A stretch of DNA of 53,099 nt from Mesostigma viride. Taxonomy: Eukaryota > Streptophyta > Mesostigmatophyceae > Mesostigmatales > Mesostigmataceae. The position numbers were made by a program, and so were the translations under genes. The notes below the pieces were generated by a model. It did not search any database and was not told the DNA's origin. It saw nothing but the letters and a program-made list of their open reading frames with translations. The DNA is taken from NCBI GenBank assembly GCA_009746045.1, contig RPFO01000312.1, positions 1,966,139-2,019,237 on the forward strand, given 5' to 3'. Below, piece after piece: positions 34,401 to 44,200 of this stretch; the stretch's first letter is position 1; each line of letters opens with the position of its first letter.

Positions 34401-37400
34401 TAAGGACACTCGGCGTCGAGGTCCTACTAGGGTAGCGCTGCTAGAAGGACCCAGGGTTAGTTAGCACATGCATGAGCCTGGGGTCGGGGCAAACGTAAGT
34501 GTGTATGGTCAGGGGGAACCCATACACCTGCCTTGTCTGTGGGTTCATCAATAGCCTTGAACCGCACGCTTGCATGTGGCCATCCACCCCACCCTGCCCT
34601 GCCCCACCATCACCAGGCAAAGAGCGTGTCTTCCTCGAAGTGGCGCGTCAGCTGTCCTGCCGCCTGTACGTGAACAAGGCCAAGCGGCGCATCCTGTCCT
34701 GTCTGGACCTGCCCCACGAGGATTTGGCGCGCCTGTCGGACGATGACATGTCTGCCAATGTGCATGTGGTGCCCCTCTTCAACTTGTCCTTCAAAAAGAT
34801 GGCGCAGATCGCCAAGCACTACCGGGGCCGCTACGACACTGTGGTGGGTTGCACACGGTGTTTAGCCGTTCGGCAGGTCAAATTAGGACGAGCGAAAGGA
34901 CAGGCCCTAATGTAAAGGATCCTTGCGTGGATGACATGCACAAGGTGTTCACATGGAGCCTTGGGCTGCCATGGGCATGTTTGTGATAATCATATAACAT
35001 CCCGCATTATAATGGGTGCAAGGTATACCACATGAGCTTTAACGATGGGTCATTAAAATAGTCATCCAAGTCGTGAAGGAAGGGGCACCCTAAAAAATTC
35101 AAGGTCCGGCACAAAGCCTTACTGCAAATATAGTAACAGCTCATGCTGCCAGGGCGTTGTAAGCATGCGCGGCAATGCGCGGAAGCCAGAGGCAAGTCCG
35201 GGTAACATGGCTGATGCTCTTATTTGCTTTTATTGCAGCCGCATGAACTGTGTCGTGATCGCCTTTACCAGACGTTGAAGTCTTAGTAAGCCTGCCCGAC
35301 CCTTCTCTTATGACCCAGACTTTGAAGTCTTAGTAAGCCTGCCCGACCCTTCTCTTATGACCAAGACTTTGAAGTCTTAGTAAGCTTGCCCGACCCTTCT
35401 CTTATGACCAAGACTTTGAAGTCTTAGTAAGCCTGACCGACCCTTCTCTTATGACCCAGACTTTGAAGTCTTAGTAAGCTTGCCCGACCCTTCTCTTATG
35501 ACCAAGACTTTGAAGTCTTAGTAAGCCTGACCGACCCTTCTCTTATGACCCAGACTTTGAAGTCTTAGTAAGCCTGCCCGACCCTTCTCTAATGACCAAG
35601 ACTTTGAAGTCTTAGTAAGCCTGCCCGACCCTTCTCTTATGACCAAGACGTCCATAACGCCCACCTGACGTGGAAGATGCTATTATTATTTTTTTACTAC
35701 ATTTAGTGTTTATTTTAGCGAAGTACCCATTTTTTGCGGAACATTACATCCCCACGCAGCACGATAGCCACGTGTTAGCATCCAGTAAATGCTCATGCAT
35801 GTCAACATCCGTGAAACGAAGGCCTCCATGATGTGACATGAGCCCTGGCAGGCCTCCCGGGGTTGGGTCATGGTCCTTGTCATTTTCCATGGAAAAGTTC
35901 TCCCGCCCGCCCCAATCTCACGTGCACATGCATTCCAGGCCTTCACTTTCTCATTAGGACCTTACAGCAGAATGTCCCCTCTTGCCGCCACGCCATGGTA
36001 TCGTGTCTGGTCAGTTCTCATTCAGCAAATCACTGCACCCGGGCCATGGGGCCTATGTCGATGTCTCTCTCGGCTTCCCATGGAAACATTGGATTGAAAG
36101 GCAGGGCTTAGGCTGTAGTATGCGCGAACCCGAGAACCTTCGGCGCTACGGGGCATTTTTTCTTGGAGGAGAGCGTGCCCTCCATGCTTGTACAGCGCGC
36201 TTGCTAGAAGTGCCTCATCCTGTGTCCCCGTTGCCACGCATTAGGCGTGCTCTATCCAACAGCCGGATGCCTTATCAATACGAGCCTGGCATCGCCCAGG
36301 CGTACTCCACCTCAGCGGCTCGTTGCTTGGCCGAGCTTGCCTGCTTGGGATGCTTGTAACAGGCATTTTCGCCTCGCATAACATGATATCCTGTACAAGA
36401 GGCGCCATGTTCATGTCCCTTTGCCATGGTCATTGGGACATGTCTTCATTGTCTTGACGCAGTACCATGGGTGATGCGATACGTGATTTGGAGATGCTAA
36501 ATTCACGTAGCATCCGCTTGGTATTGGTAAAGCAGCACTGCTGGTCGGTGATGAATGAGCGAACCTCTATCCTCGCCAAAATTGTCCTTTTCTTGCTTTG
36601 CCAAGATTATAGTTACTCTTCCCTTGCCATGCCGAACGTTTTCTCAGCTCACACCAATCATGCTGCCTTACCACATCGCTCCCTGATGTCCTCCTTTGTT
36701 ATTAGGATGTCCCTTATGAAGAAGAATTCATACTATTTGTGGTTATGTTCATGCTTTCCGGGCCGCCTGGTCTGCCTCCTGGCCTCCCTCTTCCCCGCGT
36801 TACCGGCCTCGCCAGGTGGCGATCGCCCCGACTGGGTGGGCGTTTGGCAGCGCCAAGAAAGGCCAGAGCGGGCGCAAGATGGGGATGGGCGGGTGCCAGC
36901 GGCGGGGCACGCTCATCAAGTACGACGTGCCATACAGTGAGCACTCGAGCTTCACCGAGCTGAGAAGGTGGGCGTGCAGGCGTTAGGCCTTACTAAAGTG
37001 TGGGGTGCCATAGCTTCCTGGATATGGTTTGCTGATTATTGGATTACCTGCCGGCGATTGGGGGCCTTATATGAGCATCGTGCGGGCTTTGGAGTGGGAG
37101 CGGGGGAGGCGGTAGGGTGTGAAGTGGGATTGTGTGTGGAGGGGGTGGGGGTGGGGGTGGGGGGGAAGGGGAGGATGGCTATCTCTTGGAGGTTTGCGGT
37201 GCTTGTTCCAAGTTGCCATCTCCTGTTGTAATGCCAGCTTTCCCTGGAGGCTCATTTTTCTGTGCTTTCCTTGTTCACTTTATTGACATGGTATTAATTA
37301 TGAATGAGAGTACACTCGATTTATGGATGAGAATATGTCTTTTGCCTACTCAGCAACGCAGTTGATTTTGTCATGTGCCAATGGCATACTCGTCAACACT

Positions 37401-37656
37401 TGCGCAATGATGGTATAAGGTGCCCTGCTCATTTGAATAATGGTGGGCTGCCAGCTGGCCTTCTTCCCATGGCCGCGCGTTGCTCTTCGTAACTGCTTGC
37501 TGGCACTCTCTGATTGATTGATTTTTCACGGCACGCGCACCTGTCCAAGACAGATTCGTGCAAGCGCTGCAGCCCCAGACGATCCTGCCCCACGTGTACG
37601 AGGGCCACGACAGATCCTCCCGCGCCCGCGACATCATCGTGTCCCGGCTGCGCTGA
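25499..37656 (+). CDS. SNM1: SNM1/Pso2-type DNA cross-link repair nuclease (UBZ-SAM-MBL-beta-CASP), 7 exons, complete
   Basis: Nuclear 5'-exonuclease family acting in interstrand cross-link repair. Exons: 25499..26740, 27968..30514, 31473..31595, 33941..34046, 34617..34843, 36816..36967, 37554..37656. All introns are GT/AG, phases agree, and the 4500 nt give 1499 aa. The start is supported by an in-frame TAA six bases upstream. Domains: a CCHC UBZ4-type ubiquitin-binding zinc finger at about 216-240 (DCPIC then H-x3-C); a SAM domain at about 382-440, split by intron 1; a long Ser/Pro/Ala-rich low-complexity linker at about 441-1150; then metallo-beta-lactamase/beta-CASP. Visible catalytic motifs are SHFHADH (H1185, H1187, D1189, H1190), DANHCPGAA (D1245), HTGDFR (H1267, D1270), DTTY (D1297) and YSEHSS (H1458), so the nuclease looks intact. 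Order and composition match the plant SAM-containing SNM1-like proteins (family knowledge). Exon 4 is started at the TACGACTTC acceptor, because YDFPPQ is conserved in the family. The introns carry the odd repeats listed separately. Confidence 0.93.
26767..27250. repeat. 71-bp minisatellite in SNM1 intron 1, six copies plus a partial one, unit includes a splice donor
   Basis: Units start at 26767, 26838, 26909, 26980, 27051 and 27122, with a degenerate seventh from 27193. Each contains TTGCTGTTGGAGCAG|GTAGGA, which mirrors the real exon 1 end TTGTTGTCAGAGCAG|GTGAGA at 26726-26746. Candidate decoy GT sites lie at 26805, 26876, 26947, 27018, 27089 and 27160. Confidence 0.9.
27480..27925. repeat. 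About 76-bp minisatellite in SNM1 intron 1, six copies
   Basis: The unit has CTTTGCTTGTTTATCATTTC, CCATCCTCATGTACC, a C run of variable length (7-10) and ACGCATGATCGCTCCGCTGC. The TCTTTGC word recurs at 27481, 27558, 27634, 27710 (as ACTTTGC), 27785 and 27863. The pyrimidine-rich array runs to within about 40 bp of the exon 2 acceptor at 27967. Confidence 0.88.
30609..30710. repeat. Direct repeat in SNM1 intron 2
   Basis: GGGATGGATGAGAAGAAGCC then GATGCTAGCCTGTCCAGT at 30609-30646, and the same words with GCGAAG at 30661-30700; a tandem duplication of about 52 bp. It precedes the first copy of the exon 2 edge. Confidence 0.75.
30718..30965. repeat. Two diverged copies of the SNM1 exon 2 3' end within intron 2
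   Basis: The genuine end is 30472-30520: CCGGGTGCGGCGATGATGG, GAGATGCCCGATGGCAAG|GTGAGG. Copy 1 (30721-30750): GGTGATTGAAATGCCCGACG then CCCAGGTGG (VIEMPDAQV versus VFEMPDGKV). Copy 2 (30916-30962): CCTGGGGCGGCGGCTG, then GAGCTGCCCAGTGGCAAG|GTGAAA ([14 protein letters not shown]). Copy 2 keeps a GT donor. Confidence 0.7.
31337..31375. repeat. Copy of the exon 3 acceptor region of SNM1
   Basis: TTAACCTGCGCTCTCCTCCG then CCCACAG|ATCATT, mirroring TTAACCTGCGCTCC...CCCCAG|GTCATCAT at 31419-31480. It gives a second plausible 3' splice site about 100 bases upstream of the one used in the gene model. Confidence 0.6.
31697..31843. repeat. (GTGGGT)n microsatellite in SNM1 intron 3
   Basis: About 24 uninterrupted copies of the hexamer. 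The G-rich strand is the coding strand and could form G-quadruplexes in the pre-mRNA. It is not the telomere repeat of plants (TTTAGGG) or animals (TTAGGG). Confidence 0.92.
31953..33704. repeat. 1.75-kb polypyrimidine satellite in SNM1 intron 3
   Basis: Almost pure C/T on the plus strand, built from 11-12 base units (CCCCTTTCCTTT and variants), with rare interruptions such as CCCTACCC and CCCCATT. Long ORFs read through it only because the unit lacks stop codons; they are not proteins. Mirror symmetry and length favour triplex (H-DNA) formation. Confidence 0.95.
33822..33872. repeat. Copy of the exon 4 acceptor region of SNM1
   Basis: GCCACACATGCTCTTCCCAC, then CCTCCAGGAGCAGGCGATCC and CGTTTGTT, mirroring GGCACACGTGCTCTGCAG, CCCCTCAGGAGCAGGTGATC and CAGTTTGTGG at 33922-33980. 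It lies just upstream of the real exon and includes an AG. Confidence 0.65.
34198..34400. repeat. About 50-bp tandem repeat in SNM1 intron 4
   Basis: Four to five copies of TCAAGGTCAGCAGATTGCA plus GCTGCTTCTTTTGATAC with differences. No similarity to the flanking exon ends was seen. Confidence 0.8.
35273..35650. repeat. 47-bp minisatellite in SNM1 intron 5, eight copies
   Basis: Unit TTGAAGTCTTAGTAAGCCTG then CCCGACCCTTCTCTTATGAC and CAAGAC. TCTTAG recurs every 47 bases from 35281 to 35610. Copies are nearly identical, so amplification is recent. Each copy contains GTAAG, a possible decoy donor core. Confidence 0.93.
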
Positions 37657-38393
37657 ATTTTGCTACTGATTGAGGGACAACTTAACTGGATCGAGGCGCC
37701 AACAGGGGGGCATGCATTAGGGCCACAACAGGTCTCCCACCAGCACCAAACGGTGCCAAGCTAGCGTGTCCAGGCTACCATTTAAATTCTTCTCCTTAGC
37801 AGGCCAGAGGAAATTCCTTCAGTTCTCGAGTTCCTGTTGCTTGGGAGGCAGCAACAAGGAATAATGTATACAGCAACAGATATTTGTTGCCTCCCCTTTT
37901 TCGATTCCCTTGGTTGACGTACATTTATTTTTGAGGGGGGGCCCAGACTGATTAGAGGTCGCAGTCATTCCTTCAAGGAGCCATGTAGAATATTTTGTTT
38001 GTAATTAGTAAATAAATGATTATTGTGTCAACCTGGTCTGTGCGGGCCAGGTGGCCACTGGCCAGCCAGGTTGGCAGGCGCCTATATAATTGATAGTACG
38101 CGGTGGAAATGAGATCAGCGCACAGGACTTGTCATTGCGAATTGCTTCTCAAGCTATATATTAAATTTATGTCCAACGTAGGCCACGTAACACAGTCTAG
38201 ACCTGTGTTTATTGATTTATCAACTAATGTCCAACGTACAGTTTTGTGCACGGTAACACGCTGCATGTGACGGCACGCGTAATTGCTCTTACATTGGCGG
38301 CCTCGATCTCGATCCCTCGATCCCAATGTGCGTGCTGTTGCAACCACACCGGCCGAGTAGGGCATGTGGTGCGAGCAGCTCTTCGATCTAGCT
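37657..38393. promoter_or_regulatory. SNM1 3' flank with candidate poly(A) signals
   Basis: After the stop, no gene is seen. TGTAA (38000-38004, the poly(A) signal of many green algae) and AATAAA (38011-38016) lie about 350 bases downstream of the stop. A TATGTCCAACGTA word is repeated near 38170 and 38226. Confidence 0.35.
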
Positions 38394-38500
38394 ACTTGCA
38401 TGCATTAATTAATTAATTAACAGACACGTGACTGCGTCACGTGAGCATAAGTCCTCAGTGGGAGGGGAACATGGGATGGAATGGATGGACTTGCATGCAT
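38394..38500 (-). mobile_element. 83-bp LINE tail inserted in minus orientation, with target-site duplication
   Basis: 38406-38488 is the near-perfect reverse complement of the LINE 3' end at 39398-39480, beginning on the plus strand with the reverse of the (TTAA)n tail. The direct repeat ACTTGCATGCAT flanks it at 38394-38405 and 38489-38500. It includes the palindrome CACGTGACTGCGTCACGTG. Confidence 0.8.
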
Positions 38501-38583
38501 GGCCTAGACCAGTTAGTCTGTGCGCACGAATTAAGTAAGTACTTGCGTGTCATGCGCATGGGCCGGCATGCCACGGAGTACTA

Positions 38584-38631
38584 TGCTTAATTAATTAATT
38601 AATTAATTAATTAATTAATTAATTAATTAAA
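38584..38631. repeat. (TTAA)n tract
   Basis: Twelve TTAA units just left of R1 copy 5. In this window such tracts sit at the 3' ends of LINE copies, here a minus-oriented one. Confidence 0.9.
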
Positions 38632-39770
38632 CACGTGCTCCCATTGGGGAGTCACGGAGCACCGATGTGCTTTTAATCCCTGTGTGTGCATAACAGGAGA
38701 AAGGGCAGAGACCTCCATTCTCCTTCATGCCAAAGGCATGGCGTGGGCGCACCTCCATGACCACCGCCGCTGGTGGAGCAACCCCGCCCTACCCCGGATC
38801 GTCAAGCGTGACCTCTTCAAGGTCGTCATTCTGACGATCCTGACCTACGGCGCCGAGACGTGGACACTGACGCAGGAGCTGGAGCAAGGACTCGACGGCG
38901 CCGTCACCAAGATGCTGCGCCAGGCCCTTAACATCCCCGTTGGTTTGCACATTAGTAATGAGGATTTGTACGCTGATTTGCCCTATGTTTCCCACATTAT
39001 TGGGCACAGGCGCCTGGGCCTAGCCGGGCACCTGGCCCGCACAGATCAGGTAGATACATCAGATAGACTAGCTGGCACCAAGCCCGCCCAGCCTGGGCGA
39101 TATCGGTCCTCACCTGGCGTGCCCCCAGCCGCGCGCGGCAGGGCCGCCACCCGTGGACTTTTCGTGATAGACTCGGCATGGACATGTGCTACACTAGACG
39201 TGACGGGCTCACCCCCGGGCAGCCTCCTGGTTTGTCTGTAATATGGAGGCAGATGGTGCGCAAGGATAGATGGCAAGTAGTGATGAAGGAGACCACCCCC
39301 AAGCCTGTGGGGGCTCCGCGTGTGACCGCGTATGGCATTCATAGCGATTCGGGCCGCGGTGCCCACACCCCTGTAACTAGGACCTAGATAGCTTATACCA
39401 TCCATTCCATCCCATGTTCCCCTCCCACTGAGGACTTATGCTCACGTGACGCAGTCACGTGTCTATTAATTAATTAATTAATGCCAAAGGCATGCCACAG
39501 CTGCACTCGGACACGCTAAACGGTGTGTAAACGATCCGGCAATCTGTGGGTGCAATAAGACCCATGTGAGCATGGCATAACAAGGAGCGTGGGCAAGTAA
39601 TCTGATCATAGCCAGGGCGTAGCATGGCTGTACAAGGAGTAAGCTAAGGCTATGGCTGGTTGTGTACCGTGCGTTAGCGGTGCACGTGACTAGGTATGTT
39701 GGCACAGCTAGGCAAACATATTCTAAGCAAGGCTGCCATAGCGGCAGTGACTACCAAGATACTATGCTTA
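38632..39770. repeat. Dispersed repeat R1, copy 5, interrupted by a LINE insertion
   Basis: The left part, 38632-38740, runs from CGTGCTCCCATTGGGGAG to CTCCTTCATGCC. The right part, 39481-39770, continues with GGCATGCCACAGCTGCA through GGTTGTGTACCGTGCGTTAG. The uninterrupted copy at 7966-8375 shows that the break falls within CATGCC..GGCATG. Confidence 0.8.
38727..39494 (+). mobile_element. 5'-truncated LINE with (TTAA)n tail and 14-bp target-site duplication
   Basis: Insert 38741-39480 is flanked by ATGCCAAAGGCATG at 38727-38740 and 39481-39494. It encodes the C-terminal part of a LINE polyprotein: VKRDLFKVVILTILTYGAET, WTLTQELEQGLDGAVTKML, and HIIGHRRLGLAGHLARTDQ. The reading frame continues from R1 only by chance. 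It ends with TTAATTAATTAATTAA directly before the duplication, which identifies the tail sequence of this family. Confidence 0.88.
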
Positions 39771-40130
39771 TCTCAATTAATAGAAAAATAATTACACTAA
39801 GGTTACAAATATCGTCTGGATCATGCCCCAACCATATAGTCACTTGATGTAGTCACTAGAGGGGGATATAATCCTCATCTGAGCTGTCCACTACTGTAAT
39901 GCCATGCGAGGCGAGTAGTGTAGCGGCTATCCTCAGCTAGGGCAATGACCTCCACCTGAGGACTTCTACCCTGCATTCTACCAATGGGCCGCGGGGCCCG
40001 TGGGGAGAAAACAGGAGCATGCCCCACAGGAAGGTGCTTATTGCAGACGGCAGCTCATTTCTCCTTGTCTATCATGCGGGCGCGGAGTACAGATAATCCC
40101 AGAAGCCCTGCATCCTCAAGCAATACTTGT
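39771..40130. other. Spacer, nothing recognised
   Basis: Short AT-rich stretch, then mixed sequence between R1 copy 5 and the next LINE relic. No ORF with recognisable features. Confidence 0.45.
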
Positions 40131-40133
40131 CAC

Positions 40134-40811
40134 TTAGGTCCGGGTCGCGGCGCGTCGGTGCGGGGCGCGCGCAAGTTTGCCAGTGGGTTGCGACGGGACA
40201 AGGGGACCCTGCCATAGGAGGAGGTGTCTACCTGGTTGGCCAGTCCTAAGCCCGCCCGCAGGGCCCACATCGGTATTCACATGGTCTGTGCGGGCTTGAT
40301 GGCCGGCAAAGAGGAGACGGCGGTGTCGGATCGATGGTATGGGAGACAAGAGGGAGCTCGCAGTAGAGCTTGGCCCGCGTGCGGCGCTCTTGGCCGGTAG
40401 CTAGTGGACGCCAAGGATGTTACGGAGCATTCGAGTACGTGACTGTGCCGTCAAGCTGCTTGCTCAGCGCCTGGTCCAGGGTCGGTCCACGCCTTGCAGC
40501 CATAAAGGAGGATGCTGAGGACAAGGGCCTTGCATGAACAGAATGCGCTTGCTCCGCTGACTCAGGTAGCGACATGCATGTCCAGAACCTGTCGAGGCGG
40601 CGGAGGGCCGCCCAGGCCTGGCCAATGCGGGTGTTGATGTCGTCGGCCGTGGAGGGAAGCCAGCTGCCAAGGAGCTTGAAGCGAGTCGCCGGGGGGACGG
40701 GGCTACCGTCCAGCAAGAATTGGTGCATATGCGAGATCGATCGAGCATGTCAACCTTACGAAGTGTGTCACTTGAGCTGATGTTATATGATCCACCGCGG
40801 ACAGACCGCAC
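40134..40811 (-). pseudogene. LINE post-RT region relic
   Basis: The minus strand encodes MHQFLLDGSPVPPATRFKLL, then STADDINTRIGQAWAALRRL and DRFW near 40728-40570, and after frame breaks HRRLLFAGHQARTDHVNT near 40330-40280. These match the order in the other LINE copies (LDG..V....F.YLG followed by GH.AR...). Dead and unrelated to the downstream oxidoreductase. Confidence 0.65.
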
Positions 40812-41079
40812 AAGAAATTGGCTACGTTACGCTAGCTCGCCACCACCCCCATTTACTTGCAACTGATTCTTTATCATGCAATCTATTCACAATGAACAGG
40901 ATACAGCTAGCCAATTTCAGTTGCGGTGCCGGTGTGGCCTCCAATGTGGACGCCCCAACTGATTAAAAAGTCGAATAATCAAGAAAGCATCAGAAGCTAA
41001 TTTATATACGGCACAGCACCGAACGTTCTTTATTATCTTCTTATCCCATATATTGCTGTCCAGACTCAGCAACTACAAA

Positions 41080-41096
41080 TTTATTTAATAGTTACA
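41080..41096 (-). promoter_or_regulatory. Candidate poly(A) signals of the oxidoreductase gene
   Basis: On the minus strand TGTAA (41096-41092) and AATAAA (41085-41080) lie about 120 bases after the stop codon at 41213, a plausible distance for cleavage and polyadenylation. Confidence 0.4.
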
Positions 41097-41212
41097 AAAT
41101 AAATGTCGTCATCCCAGTTCAGCAATATGAGATCAATGATTGATGCATGGAGGTCTAAGCCTGTCAATCCATTTCTTGAACCGCGCTGCCCCAGTCATAG
41201 CCCAAGTAGTTG

Positions 41213-44200
41213 TTAATGCTCTTCCACAACACCGCAAGGAAGCCCGTTGGCATCGTATTGGATCAAGAATGCCTTGCCTTTTGCATCCAAGCTCCTCCTC
41301 CCGGCCTTTTGGGACACAATCACAGACCACAAAAGAGGAACGCATGGCAGTTGGCATAAATCCCTTCCAAAGGTTGCACCCAGCACCACAATAATTAACT
41401 CTAGTGACAACGGAAGGGGGCCTTCAGGCATTACATGGTAAGCCCGAAACTCTCCAGACATAGCCCAGGCACGCCAGCTCAGGCACCATCAGTAAGGCCA
41501 GGCGGCGTTGCCTTCACGGCTAACTGGTGCCAGGCCCGCCGCAATTTGCATCTGCCCCCCAAATGCAACTATAACTGCCTGGGGCGTTTAGCCGCTTCAT
41601 CTTGCACCCAACCAAAAATCGCGGTCAACCAAAAGCCACACCCAAGTACATAGGCCTCAGTTTGATGCCACCGCACCAACGTGAGATTATCATATCATGT
41701 CAATAGACATCCCCCACGCCCACCCCACCCCACCCCACCCCTGCCCCACCCACTCTTATCCACCCACCGACGCACAATGTTTCCGTACTAGTGCGTGTTC
41801 ATTAAGAAGGCTATACATATCTGGGAGGAGCTGATCAGGCACAAGAGGGTAGAAGAATGTTCGACAACATATCACCAAGGCAGCAAACACCAGGAGCCGA
41901 AGCAATGCTCACAAACACCATGCACAAACAGCTACGACTCATAACGGGCAAAACTCCGGGCAAGCCCCACCTACACATGCGAAGCACCATATACAGCGGA
42001 ACACCCAGCAAGCATTAAGCAAGTACCGGGCCACCAATCTACTTTTCACTTGAAGTTACTTCACTAGTTGAGACTCGGAGCACATTCCCGACTACCCGGA
42101 GCTGCCCAAGTTCGCGTCCAATGAAAATGCAGCATAGTCCGACAGCCGGGGCGAGTAGCCGGCGGATACGCATCCAAGCCACGTTCCATCCAGGTGCATG
42201 ACACTACGCATGTTGTCATAGTTCTATTTCTGGCCTGCACTGGTTGTCTCCTTGATATAGAAGCAATATGTATAGTCTACGCGGCTCGCACACGGATTGG
42301 TTGGCTTCTCGAGACTACAGTTTCCGGGCTGGGTGGACCAGCAGGTCACTCTACCGCTCATCCTAGTGGGTGGGTGGGTGGTCTAGTTACAACCCTTTGT
42401 TCTAGATGCACACAACATTGTTCTGATTGATGTAAGAACGGAATCATTTTTGACGAAAATATACACGGCACTATACTAATACAACTATATACTGGCGGCC
42501 GTACATCCAGCATGGCGGTGACCAATAGTGCGGTGTCAACGGTCGCAATGATGAGTACTGCTGAATGACGTGTGCCTTTGCTGAGCAATACTACAGGATA
42601 AACTAAACACATTTTTTTTATCGCTACCATATAGGTGGGCGGTGGGCATACCTCCAGCATGGCGGTGACCAACAGCGTGGTATCGACGGTCGCGATGACG
42701 TCTTCGGCGGTGACCTCGGCGGGCGTGAGCGCGCCTTCATTCACCTGTTAGAATCATCGAATAAATAGTATAATTCGATATGGGAGGAAAGCAAGCGTGC
42801 GTATTGGAACCAGAGTTAAACCGGCCTGTGCAGTGCAGTGTGCGCACTACTCAGACTTGATCATTAGAGGGGGGAAAAGGCACTCGCACGGGGGGAAAAA
42901 CAATCATTACTGTAATTTCCGCCAGGTGACCCATGCAGATAGAACACACCCTGGATAAATCACGAGCAAAGCTTGGGGTGATCTTGTCAGGTGACCCCGC
43001 CGCGCTCTTGGCAAAGCGACACAGAAATAACGCCTTGCGCTATTCTTAGCTCATCGCCGGGGGCAATTCCTTCAACCCAGGGGGGATGCATAGCCAGACA
43101 TGTCATTTCGACACCCCCAACAATTTGTGGGCGGTTTAGACATGGTTTGCAAGTCCACCAGAATCTGCTAGAGTTTTTTCTATCTCTCCTTAGGACCCTT
43201 TCCTTCATACAAAGCTGTCTTAACAACCCCAGTACAAGTCATAGACGATATTAGACAGCAAACAGGCCATCCTCACCTTGGTGCGCACGTTGGACCCCTC
43301 GACGTAAACACACCATCCTAATCTAAGAAGCCATGTGCTAAATAATTTCAACGAAAAAAAAATTAAAATGAAGTTTAAAAATGAATTTAAATAGAGTGAG
43401 ACCATCCTCGCCTTGTAGTCCACGTCCTTACCAACAGGACTGGATCTCACACTTAATAGGAACGTCTATCACCGACAGCATTATAACGCCACATACCTTG
43501 ATGGCCACGTCCAACAGCTGCTGTTGATACACAATCCACCTCCTAACCCAGAACTGCCAGTATTATATTGCGACAACCAGCCCGGCCTCAGCTTGGTGGC
43601 AAGCTCATCAAATAGGGTTGGAGCACGCCTCACCTGGGTGGCCGCGTTGATTACATAGGCTTAGAAGCACGCCTCACCTTGGTGGCCACGTCCACAAACT
43701 CCGCCAGGCTCCGGTAGCCGTACCCGTTCTGCCCACTGAAACGGCCGCGCGCGTCCGGTGTGTACTGCCCACATCACAAGAGTGGGGGACAGACAGACAG
43801 GCAGGCAGGCAGGCAGACAGACCGACAGACGGAGGTACAGACAGGAAGAAAAATAAGGGAGGGGCAGAAAAAAGTTTTACAAGGGGCAAGGGAGCAGTGG
43901 ATGCACCGGCGGTCACCGTGCACTGCCCGCATGACGAGGGGGGAGAGCGAACAGGGGAGAAGGGAGGCAAAGAAGCGGGAAGGGCAAGTTCTAACAGGCC
44001 ATAAGTAAACAAACAGGCCCCAAAGGAGGAGAGGCGCAGAGAAGAGGCGTAAACTGAACTAGGGAGGCGCAACAGAAAACGAGGGGAAGAGGGTGGGGCG
44101 TTTTTGACAAGGTGTGGGGGGGCAGAGAGTTCACTGGCGGTCGGCGTGTGCAGCCAGCATAAGAATGGAAACCAAAAAGAGAAAGCAGGGGGACACAAAG

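Noticed and set aside
38402-39484. DNA transposon with 87-bp terminal inverted repeats
   Set aside because: Each arm has its own target-site duplication (ACTTGCATGCAT and ATGCCAAAGGCATG), so they are two independent, oppositely oriented LINE tails.
43674-44198. 174-codon minus-strand ORF covering exon H
   Set aside because: Only the first part (exon H, 43678-43764) is coding; the rest is intron sequence including short tandem repeats.
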